Positions 1 through 4,770 are shown, counted from the first letter of the stretch. The stretch is 5,319 nucleotides of DNA from Nocardioidaceae bacterium (GCA_020438665.1 JAGQUE010000613.1:1-5319); one strand, 5' to 3'. Notes: a model not told the origin generated them from the letters alone. Numbers and translations are program-made.

Positions 1-36
1 CTTCAAACCCAGTATCGCCTCCTCATTCGGAAACAT
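1..36 (-). CDS. Possible start of a downstream gene, cut by the window edge
   Basis: Reading leftward from 36 there is an ATG followed by eleven open codons (MFPNEEAILGLK) that run off the window. A GGAG motif lies about six bases before the ATG, in a normal ribosome-binding position. It begins 21 bases past the terminator hairpin that closes rsr, so it would be the next gene on the same strand. Codons such as TTT, AAT and ATA are less GC-biased than those of the neighbours. Twelve residues are too few to name a family, and chance openness over so short a stretch is possible. Confidence 0.4.
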   Translation of the reverse strand, partial: MFPNEEAILGLK

Positions 37-57
37 TGAGGTCTCCGGATAGATCAA

Positions 58-90
58 CAGCGCCGGGCGACATTCAGTCGCCCGGCGCTG
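58..90 (-). terminator. Terminator hairpin at the end of rsr
   Basis: A perfect 14-bp inverted repeat (58-71 with 77-90) encloses a five-base loop. The loop contains the rsr stop codon (TGA, 76-74), so the last codons of rsr form one arm of the stem. The minus-strand exit reads TTGATC, a weak U tract, and the plus-strand exit reads CTGTTT. The stem is GC-rich and strong enough to end transcription, possibly in both directions, or to protect the mRNA 3' end. Confidence 0.7.
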
Positions 91-1702
91 CTGTTTCGCT
101 GCTTCGCAGCCCGTGCGCGAACTCCGTGATCAGCGACGGCACGGCGGCGTCGAAGCCGACCACGTCGAGCATGCCGGGGTCGGACGGGTCGGCGATGGTG
201 AACTGCGTGGCCGTCAGACCGACCACGATCAGCTTGGCGTCGATGCCCGAGCGTCGGCGGTAGTCCGCCAGCGCCTGGTGCGGGTGAATATTGCCGGCCC
301 AGGTCTCGTTGTCGGTGTAGATGACGAACGTGTCCACCGCGAGACCTTTCTCGGTCGCGTGCACCATGGGCAGCGCACAGTCGGTGCCACCCATCGGCAT
401 CGCATCGACCACGCGCAGGGCGTCATCGAGCCGGCGCCGTGGCGAGATCGCCAGGGGCCGCAGCGCCGAGTCGTGCCACCCGTGGCTGCCGGGCCGCGTG
501 GTGAAGCCGACCGCTGAGGCGGAGGGCTCCGTGGCCAGCTGCACCAGGGCCAGCGCGGCCGACGCCTCCCGAGCCGTGATCGGCATCCCGGAGATGGGCA
601 CGCCCATCGACCCGGACACGTCCACGGCCAGCAGGGTGCGCTTGCCGGAGGGCTCGACGGCCCCGTACGCCGCATAGAACGCCGCGTCGAGAGCGTCGGT
701 CACCTTCTGCGAGGGCACCCACTCCCCCACGCCGCGAGCCGACCGGCCCGAGGCATAGGTGCGCTGGGCGACGAGCACGTTGACCGGGTGGACCCGGCCG
801 GCGCGCAGCCGCCCCGGATCCGTCAGCTGAGCGGTCACCTCGTCGGTGCGGCCACCCAGGTCGGGCAGCAGGCCCAGTCGGGTCAGCCGTGGCAGCTGGC
901 GCATCAGCGCGGTCTGCGGCACGCCCACATCGAGCAGGGCGTCCCACACGCCCACCTCGCCCAGAGCAGCGTCCGGAAGCATCTCCCACGACAGCCCGTG
1001 CTGCCGCACCAGCGCCGCCCACTCGGACGGATCCGACATCGCCTGGGCACGCACGAACGCCTCGATGAGCGCAGGCGTGTGCTCACCCAGCGAGCCGCGC
1101 ACGATCCAGTCGAAGGTGTCCCGCAGCTCGGGCACCGCCGTCTCCGGGTGCGCCAGGCGCAGCAGGTCGCGGTGGGTCCAGCCCTCACGCTGGCGATACT
1201 TGACGACCTGATAAGCCAGGGCATCCGCGTCGCGCGAGGTGTACCACGAGCCCACGGCGCGACGCAGACCCCGGCCCCAGCCGCGGAACTGCTCGACATA
1301 GGCGGCGAACAGGAACAGGTGCGTGCCCGTGCGAGCGACCTGCGGCAGCGCCGCCAGCGCCAGGCCCGAGGACTCTGGGTGGGACGCCGCCAGCGCCAGC
1401 GCGAACAGCGCCGGGTTCTGCTTCGGCGCAGCACCGGACCGGGACACCTCGACGATCGACGAGACCAGAGCCTCCGGGTCCTCCTGCGCCATCCGCGTGA
1501 CGACGCCGGCGTTGTCGCGCGCGAGGTCTCGCGGCGCGGCGTAGTAGGTGCCGCCGTCGACACCCAGCACCAGAAAGCGGTGGAGCCGCGCAGCGTCGTC
1601 GAGCACGAAGGCATAGCCGCCGGCCGCGTTGCGGCGCTGGCGGACGTCGGCCCGCTCCGACTGCGGCGTACGGCGTCGGCCGAGCGTGCGCAGAACATCC
1701 AT
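74..1702 (-). CDS. rsr: Ro60 orthologue (Rsr), TROVE plus von Willebrand A domains
   Basis: This is a 542-residue protein of the Ro60/Rsr family. These ring-shaped RNA-binding proteins hold noncoding Y RNAs and, in bacteria, help exoribonucleases handle structured or damaged RNA. Residues about 15-350 fit the helical-repeat TROVE domain, with family-like stretches such as KQNPALFALALAA (94-106). Residues about 354-530 form a von Willebrand A domain with an intact metal site: DVSGS at 361-365, Thr440-Asp441 within GGTD, and a YTDNE strand end at 462-466. The length is normal for the family. The ATG at 1702 is supported by AGGAG seven bases upstream. No signal peptide or membrane segment is seen, so it should be cytoplasmic. 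Two tRNA-like RNAs lie directly upstream, a position commonly occupied by Y RNA genes. Those RNAs, HNH, rtcB and tRNAs precede it on the same strand, suggesting a common transcript. Confidence 0.93.
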   Translation of the reverse strand: MDVLRTLGRRRTPQSERADVRQRRNAAGGYAFVLDDAARLHRFLVLGVDGGTYYAAPRDLARDNAGVVTRMAQEDPEALVSSIVEVSRSGAAPKQNPALFALALAASHPESSGLALAALPQVARTGTHLFLFAAYVEQFRGWGRGLRRAVGSWYTSRDADALAYQVVKYRQREGWTHRDLLRLAHPETAVPELRDTFDWIVRGSLGEHTPALIEAFVRAQAMSDPSEWAALVRQHGLSWEMLPDAALGEVGVWDALLDVGVPQTALMRQLPRLTRLGLLPDLGGRTDEVTAQLTDPGRLRAGRVHPVNVLVAQRTYASGRSARGVGEWVPSQKVTDALDAAFYAAYGAVEPSGKRTLLAVDVSGSMGVPISGMPITAREASAALALVQLATEPSASAVGFTTRPGSHGWHDSALRPLAISPRRRLDDALRVVDAMPMGGTDCALPMVHATEKGLAVDTFVIYTDNETWAGNIHPHQALADYRRRSGIDAKLIVVGLTATQFTIADPSDPGMLDVVGFDAAVPSLITEFAHGLRSSETAAPGD

Positions 1703-1742
1703 GGTCTTCTCCTGTGATCTCCTTCTTCATCGCGACGAGGGT

Positions 1743-1857
1743 GAGAGCGGGCGTGGTGTGCCGTCCGGGGTAGACGGCCGCGCCGCCAGCGGAACCAACG
1801 GGGACTCGAACCCCAACCGCCATGTGCCAGATAACCGAACTGCTCCGGCCCGCTCTC
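1743..1857 (-). ncRNA. tRNA-like RNA just upstream of rsr (Y RNA candidate or decayed tRNA)
   Basis: A clear T-arm lies at 1815-1799 on the minus strand: GGGG, loop TTCGAGT, CCCC. Ahead of it is a D-like hairpin, CGGA (1847-1844) with TCTG (1831-1828), whose loop GCAGTTCGGTTA contains the GG of D-loops. A perfect 10-bp inverted repeat (1848-1857 with 1743-1752) ties the ends together, and a 6-bp hairpin follows the T-arm. The result is a closed RNA of about 115 nt with a tRNA-like part, as known for bacterial Y RNAs. It ends 40 bases before rsr. The alternative is a colinear tRNA at 1791-1866: 5-bp acceptor GAACC/GGTTC, anticodon arm GTTAT-CTGGCAC-ATGGC with apparent anticodon GGC. That fold has two acceptor mismatches and an overlong D-loop, and it borrows bases from the neighbouring RNA's terminal stem. 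The tRNA resemblance is clear; the identity is not. Confidence 0.5.
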
Positions 1858-1861
1858 GAGA

Positions 1862-1993
1862 GGTTCGGGTGGGCATGGTGGTGACCACCGGAGTCATGTG
1901 CTCTGCCGTTGAGCTACCTCGCCGAGGCGAGGGCGGGGGTCGAACCCGCAACACCAGGATCCGTTAACCGACGGTCGTCGGCCCACCCGAACC
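1862..1993 (-). ncRNA. Circularly permuted tRNA-Arg(CCG)-like RNA with a 13-bp closing stem
   Basis: On the minus strand the tRNA 3' half (about 1963-1925) precedes the 5' half (1923-about 1888). The first half holds anticodon-stem strand TCCTG, variable GTGTT, T-arm GCGGG-TTCGACC-CCCGC, acceptor CCTCGCC and T73. After one further base (C1924) come acceptor GGCGAGG, TA at positions 8-9, D-arm GCTC-AACGGCA-GAGC, A26 and CATGACTCCGG. Swapping the halves gives a 72-nt tRNA with perfect acceptor, D and T stems, U33, loop CTCCGGA and anticodon CCG. The anticodon stem CATGA/TCCTG has one T-C mismatch. Both halves carry CGG at the break. Flanks 1981-1993 and 1862-1874 form a perfect 13-bp inverted repeat, with small hairpins CCGAC-GACC-GTCGG and GGTGG-TCA-CCACC inside it. 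It may be a Ro60-binding Y RNA with a closed acceptor stem, or a permuted pre-tRNA needing endonuclease and ligase. The fold is seen directly; the function is inferred. Confidence 0.78.
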
Positions 1994-2011
1994 ATTAGTG
2001 GACAGCATCAG

Positions 2012-2083
2012 AGGCCTCTCCCGGAATCGAACCGGGGTCGGCGGCTTTGCAGGCCGCTGCCTCAACCACTCGGCCAAGGGGCC
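2012..2083 (-). tRNA. tRNA-Cys (GCA)
   Basis: Anticodon arm GCGGC-CTGCAAA-GCCGC is perfect and carries anticodon GCA. T-arm is CCCGG-TTCGATT-CCGGG. The D-arm GCC/GGC with an AGTGGTTGA loop resembles actinobacterial tRNA-Cys, and the discriminator is T, as expected for Cys. Acceptor GGCCCCT/AGAGGCC pairs except for a C-A at position 5. CCA is not encoded. Its 5' 22 bases overlap the end of the HNH reading frame, and its 3' end is 18 bases from the permuted RNA. Confidence 0.92.
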
Positions 2084-2520
2084 GCGAGCTCGGCCCGCGT
2101 GGGGACCGACGGCTCGACGAGGAGCCGCATGCCGGCCTCCTGCGGAGTCCGGTCGGACTTGCGGGAGTTGCACGGCGCGCACGCCGCCACCGTGTTGAGC
2201 CACGACCAGGCACCGCCCCGGCTCACCGGGAGCACGTGGTCGACGGTGGTCGCTCGGCGGCCGCAATAGGCACAGCGGTGCCGGTCGCGCCGGAGCACAC
2301 CGGCCCGCGTGAAGCCGGCAGGGCGATACATCCACGTCGCGGCGACATAGCGCACCAGCCGGATGACCTTGGGCCACGGGTGCGGCCCGATCATCTTGTC
2401 GCCACGCCCCTCCTCGACGATGGCCACCTCGCGGAAGAGCATCCGCACGGCATGCTTGAACGACACCGTGCCGAGCGGCTCATAGGAGGCGTTCAGCAAG
2501 GTCACCGACGTCATGGTCAC
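2062..2520 (-). CDS. HNH endonuclease
   Basis: This is a 152-residue HNH-family nuclease. The N-terminal stretch with LLNASYEPLG (8-17) is typical of a common actinobacterial and phage HNH group. The C-terminal half carries the zinc knuckle Cys83-x2-Cys86 and Cys114-x2-Cys117 around the ββα-metal core, which has Asp94-His95 and Asn109. All expected metal and catalytic positions look intact. The GTG at 2520 is preferred because AAGGAGG ends about eight bases before it; the in-frame ATG at 2514 would be about 14 bases away. The ATG-led extension to 2631 would overlap the end of rtcB and lacks such a site. The stop (2064-2062) lies inside tRNA-Cys. The family includes homing-type nucleases and phage packaging or recombination helpers. 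Its job here is unknown, but it may reflect mobility of the tRNA array. Confidence 0.9.
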   Translation of the reverse strand: MTMTSVTLLNASYEPLGTVSFKHAVRMLFREVAIVEEGRGDKMIGPHPWPKVIRLVRYVAATWMYRPAGFTRAGVLRRDRHRCAYCGRRATTVDHVLPVSRGGAWSWLNTVAACAPCNSRKSDRTPQEAGMRLLVEPSVPTRAELAAPWPSG

Positions 2521-2568
2521 CGCTGGCACCTCCTTCCTGGTCTCCTCGGGTGTGCGGTGGATCGGCGT

Positions 2569-2611
2569 ACGACGCACCGCCAGCCCCGTCGCGGGACCGG
2601 CGGCACGCCGT
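2569..2611 (-). terminator. 20-bp hairpin directly after rtcB
   Basis: Bases 2611-2592 pair continuously with 2588-2569 on the minus strand: 20 pairs, six of them G-U, around a CGA loop. The six G-T oppositions suit an RNA helix rather than a DNA palindrome. The stem starts four bases after the rtcB stop codon. No U tract follows, so it fits a U-less actinobacterial terminator or attenuator, a double-strand processing site, or an mRNA stabiliser between rtcB and the HNH gene. Confidence 0.6.
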
Positions 2612-2615
2612 CTGG

Positions 2616-3842
2616 TCAGCCCTTCACGCACATCAGCGTGGTGAGCCGGGCAACGACCTCGACGAGGTCGACCTGGGCCTCGATGACGGCACCGAGGTCC
2701 TTGTAGGCGCCGGGGATCTCATCGACCACACCCGCGTCCTTGCGGCACTCGACCCCGGCGGTCTGCGCCACCAGGTCCTCGACGGTGAAGGTGCGCTTGG
2801 CCTTGGAGCGCGACATCCTGCGGCCTGCGCCATGCGAGGCCGACCAGTACGACGCCTCGTTGCCGAGGCCCTTCACGACATAGGAGCCGGTGCCCATCGA
2901 GCCGGGGATGAGACCCCACTCCCCCAGCCCCGCGCGGATCGCGCCCTTGCGGGTCACGATCAGCTCGGTCCCGTCGGAGAGGGTCTCCCGCGCCACATAG
3001 TTGTGGTGGGCGGAGATCTGCTCGCCGAAGTCGACGGTCAGACTCTCAGCCGCGAACGCCTCGGCGACCACCCGCTGGAAGATCGCCATCATGACCGCGC
3101 GGTTGCGGGCGGCGTACTCCTGCGCCCACGTGAGGTCATGCAGATAGGCATCCATCTCGGGCGTCCCGGCCAGGAACACCGCCAGGTCACGGTCGGGCAG
3201 CCCGAGGTTGTGATCCAGCCCCCGGGCCGCAGCGATGTGGCGCTCGGCGACCTCCTTGCCGATGTTGCGCGAGCCGGAGTGCAGCATGAGCCACACCTGC
3301 CCGTCGTCGTCGACGGTGAGCTCGAGGAAGTGGTTGCCGCCCCCGAGCGTGCCCATCTGCTGCTTGGCACGGCGCTCGCGGTCCTGCACGCCCTGGTGCA
3401 GGGCCCCGAATCCGCCCCAGAACGCCGACCAGCCGGCGAAGCGCCCGTGGTCGAGCCCGAGCCGCTTCACGTCGGGCGCCGCGTCGTGGGAGGAGAACCC
3501 GACCGGGATCGCCCTCTCCACCGCCAGCCGCAGCCGATGCAGGTCGTCGGGGAGGTCGCCCGCCGTCAGGCTGGTGCGCACCGCCTGCATGCCGCAGCCG
3601 ATGTCGACGCCGACCGCGGCCGGCGAGACCGCGTCCCGCATCGCGACGACCGAGCCGACGGTCGCACCCTTGCCGAGGTGGACATCGGGCATCACCCGGA
3701 CGCCGTGCACCCACGGCAGCCGGGAGATGTTGCGCAGCTGATCGAGCGCCGCGGGCTCCACCTCGTGCGGGTGCGCCCACATCAGAGTCTCGGCCTCGGC
3801 GCCCGGCAGGGCGACCGGCAAGTCGTGGGTGTTGGTGGTCAT
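2616..3842 (-). CDS. rtcB: RtcB-type RNA ligase
   Basis: This is a 408-residue RtcB. The family seals RNA with a 2',3'-cyclic phosphate or 3'-phosphate to RNA with a 5'-OH, using GTP and manganese. It repairs cleaved tRNA and rRNA in bacteria and splices tRNA in archaea and animals. Visible active-site elements are Asp80 and Cys83 in GVDIGCGM, His171 in GGGNHFLEL, His188 in LHSGSRNIG, the HHN segment (279-281), and the presumed GMP-accepting His337 in SHGAGRRMSRS. The C-terminus VKG is typical, and nothing appears missing. The ATG at 3842 has AAGGAGG five bases upstream; the frame extends further, but only through tRNA sequence. It begins 35 bases after the CCA of tRNA-Arg(CCG), so it is probably co-transcribed with the tRNAs. 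Neither rtcA nor archease is in the window. Plausible substrates include the neighbouring tRNAs and the permuted RNA. Confidence 0.96.
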   Translation of the reverse strand: MTTNTHDLPVALPGAEAETLMWAHPHEVEPAALDQLRNISRLPWVHGVRVMPDVHLGKGATVGSVVAMRDAVSPAAVGVDIGCGMQAVRTSLTAGDLPDDLHRLRLAVERAIPVGFSSHDAAPDVKRLGLDHGRFAGWSAFWGGFGALHQGVQDRERRAKQQMGTLGGGNHFLELTVDDDGQVWLMLHSGSRNIGKEVAERHIAAARGLDHNLGLPDRDLAVFLAGTPEMDAYLHDLTWAQEYAARNRAVMMAIFQRVVAEAFAAESLTVDFGEQISAHHNYVARETLSDGTELIVTRKGAIRAGLGEWGLIPGSMGTGSYVVKGLGNEASYWSASHGAGRRMSRSKAKRTFTVEDLVAQTAGVECRKDAGVVDEIPGAYKDLGAVIEAQVDLVEVVARLTTLMCVKG

Positions 3843-3877
3843 GGTCGCCTCCTTCGGCGTTCTCTTGGATTCTGGTC

Positions 3878-3949
3878 TGGTGCCCCCACCTGGAGTCGAA
3901 CCAGGCAGCCCGCCTTCGGACGGCCGGTGGCAGCTCCGCTGCTGAGGGC
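3878..3949 (-). tRNA. tRNA-Arg (CCG), shortened D-arm
   Basis: Acceptor GCCCTCA/TGGGGGC pairs fully with one T-G wobble, followed by A73 and an encoded CCA (3880-3878). T-arm CCTGG-TTCGACT-CCAGG is perfect. Anticodon arm CGGCC-GTCCGAA-GGCGG has U33, anticodon CCG and a G-G mismatch at the second pair. Only 16 bases separate the acceptor from the anticodon stem, where 18-20 are usual, so the D-arm is cramped (about GCAGC-GGA-GCTGC). It abuts the CCA of tRNA-His with no spacer. It could be impaired or non-canonical. Confidence 0.62.
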
Positions 3950-4026
3950 TGGGGTGACTGCCCGGAATCGAACCGAGGACCTCCAGAGCCACGATCTGGC
4001 GTGCAGGGCCGCTACACCACAGTCAC
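3950..4026 (-). tRNA. tRNA-His (GTG) with C33 and no encoded G-1
   Basis: Acceptor GTGACTG/CAGTCAC is perfect, followed by C73 and an encoded CCA (3952-3950). D-arm is GTGT-AGCGGCCCT-GCAC, anticodon arm CCAGA-TCGTGGC-TCTGG and T-arm CTCGG-TTCGATT-CCGGG. C73 and the acceptor match actinobacterial tRNA-His. Two features are abnormal. The base before the anticodon is C rather than the near-universal U33, and position -1 is T rather than the G that pairs with C73 in bacterial tRNA-His. It starts two bases after the tRNA-Arg(ACG) discriminator. Confidence 0.82.
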
Positions 4027-4028
4027 AG

Positions 4029-4100
4029 CACCCCCTCCAGGACTCGAACCTGGATCCCCGGTTTCGTAGACCGGTGCCGTCTCCGTTGGGCCAAAGGGGT
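4029..4100 (-). tRNA. tRNA-Arg (ACG)
   Basis: Acceptor ACCCCTT/AGGGGGT is complete with one T-G wobble. Anticodon arm CCGGT-CTACGAA-ACCGG and T-arm CCAGG-TTCGAGT-CCTGG are perfect. The D-stem has three pairs (GCC/GGC) with a C-C at the fourth. Anticodon ACG would be read after A-to-I editing to decode CGU, CGC and CGA. Discriminator is G and CCA is not encoded. It follows the three-hairpin spacer after the whiB-like gene. Confidence 0.92.
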
Positions 4101-4110
4101 CGGGGCTGCT

Positions 4111-4156
4111 GGGGACTCCCCCGCGGCGCCATGCGCCCCGCACGCAGCCGGTGCGG
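4111..4156 (-). other. Three tandem RNA hairpins between the whiB-like gene and tRNA-Arg
   Basis: On the minus strand, three stems follow each other almost without gaps. The first is CCGCAC/GTGCGG with a seven-base loop (4156-4138), the second GGCGC-ATG-GCGCC (4137-4125), and the third GGGGAGTCCCC (4121-4111). They fill the space between the stop codon at 4163 and tRNA-Arg(ACG) at 4100. No U tract follows. They may stall or end transcription after the regulator gene, or guide cleavage of the tRNA transcript. Confidence 0.4.
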
Positions 4157-4162
4157 TCCTGC

Positions 4163-4477
4163 TCAGGCGGCGGTCGACTTCTTGGGCCGACCCCGCTGCT
4201 TGACGGTCTCGATGGGCTTGCCGTTCTCGAGGAGTACGCCGCCCCAGACGCCCCACTCCCTCCGGTCCACACCGAGGGACAGGCAAAGCGTCCGTACGCC
4301 GCAGCCGGCGCACACCGCCTGGGCCTCGGCCAGCCCCGCCTCGTCGGCAGGGTCGAAAACGTCGGGGTCGTCATAGCCCACGCAGCCCCAGGAGACGGCG
4401 GGCAGCCGCGGGGTGGGGTGGCCATAGGCCACCGTCACACCCCAGGTGTCCAGGGACTCGGTCATCGTGGTGTTCAT
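4163..4477 (-). CDS. WhiB-family iron-sulfur transcription regulator
   Basis: This is a 104-residue Wbl protein. Family members bind a [4Fe-4S] cluster, usually sense redox or nitric oxide, and act with the main sigma factor in actinobacteria and their phages. Four cysteines at 32, 56, 59 and 65 give the C-x23-C-x2-C-x5-C pattern, followed by the GVWGG turn at 76-80. The tail KQRGRPKKS contains RGRP, an AT-hook core like that of WhiB7-type proteins. The ATG at 4477 is preferred, with AAGGAGGTGA ending about eight bases upstream; an in-frame ATG at 4465 is a weaker alternative. It sits within the tRNA array, 38 bases after the CCA of tRNA-Met and ahead of the tRNA-Arg group. This position suggests it may control this operon or host genes, but its targets cannot be read here. 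Confidence 0.92.
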   Translation of the reverse strand: MNTTMTESLDTWGVTVAYGHPTPRLPAVSWGCVGYDDPDVFDPADEAGLAEAQAVCAGCGVRTLCLSLGVDRREWGVWGGVLLENGKPIETVKQRGRPKKSTAA

Positions 4478-4515
4478 GTGCCTGTCACCTCCTTCGGTTG
4501 CTCGGATGGCACACG

Positions 4516-4586
4516 TGGTTGCGGGGCCACGAGTCGAACGTGGACCGACGGGCTTATGAGACCCATGGCGTCACCCGACACCCGCA
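4516..4586 (-). tRNA. tRNA-Met (CAT), minimal D-arm
   Basis: Anticodon loop CTCATAA gives CAT, on stem TGGGT/GCCCG with G-U pairs at both ends. T-arm CCACG-TTCGACT-CGTGG is perfect. The 3' end CCCCGCA, A73 and encoded CCA resemble initiator tRNA. The acceptor pairs at six of seven positions, including T1-A72, where bacterial initiators have a mismatch. Only 14 bases lie between the acceptor and anticodon stems, so the D-arm is at best GTC-GGGT-GAC. Initiator, elongator or lysidine-modified Ile type cannot be settled. Confidence 0.8.
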
Positions 4587-4610
4587 TCGGCGCCGCCAGT
4601 GCACCGGTCG

Positions 4611-4682
4611 TGGGGCCGCGAGGGATCGAACCTCGCCCTGCCGGGCTTCAACCGGCCGCGCCGCCGTCAACGCTTCAGCCCC
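4611..4682 (-). tRNA. tRNA-Phe (GAA)
   Basis: Acceptor GGGGCTG/CGGCCCC (one T-G), D-arm GCGT-TGACGGCG-GCGC, anticodon arm GCCGG-TTGAAGC-CCGGC and T-arm CGAGG-TTCGATC-CCTCG all pair. Anticodon is GAA with U33. Discriminator is A, as expected for Phe, and CCA is not encoded. It starts one base after the discriminator of tRNA-Leu, consistent with a single processed precursor. Confidence 0.92.
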
Positions 4683-4683
4683 G

Positions 4684-4770
4684 TACCCGCCCCCGGAGTC
4701 GAACCGGGATGCCCCGAGGGGCGCGGCGTTCTGAGCGCCGTTCGTCTTCCGCTGATGTCGCGAGAATCCG
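4684..4770 (-). tRNA. tRNA-Leu (CAG) with a degenerate 5' half
   Basis: The 3' two-thirds is a clear class II tRNA: anticodon arm CGGCG-CTCAGAA-CGCCG (CAG), long variable arm GCCCC-TC-GGGGC, T-arm CCCGG-TTCGACT-CCGGG, acceptor strand GGCGGGT and A73. The upstream strand lacks a good partner. The best fit, ATTCTCG from 4767, gives five pairs, two of them wobbles. The D-region AGCGGAAGACGAA looks like a Leu D-arm missing the part that carries GG. The space since tRNA-Glu is right for a full-length gene, so this looks like sequence decay rather than truncation. The exact 5' end is uncertain. Confidence 0.7.

Noticed and set aside
788..1717. Plus-strand open frame of 309 codons
   Set aside because: It is fully antisense to rsr, whose TROVE and vWA motifs are clear. 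The product is low-complexity Arg/Gln-rich sequence with no family features.
2616..3992. N-terminal extension of RtcB to 458 residues
   Set aside because: The extra 50 codons are tRNA-His and tRNA-Arg sequence. The ATG at 3842 has a strong AAGGAGG and gives the normal family length.
2550..4376. Long plus-strand open frame of 608 codons
   Set aside because: It lies opposite rtcB, several tRNAs and part of the whiB-like gene. Its composition is that of an antisense frame in GC-rich DNA, and it has no recognisable domain or ribosome binding site.
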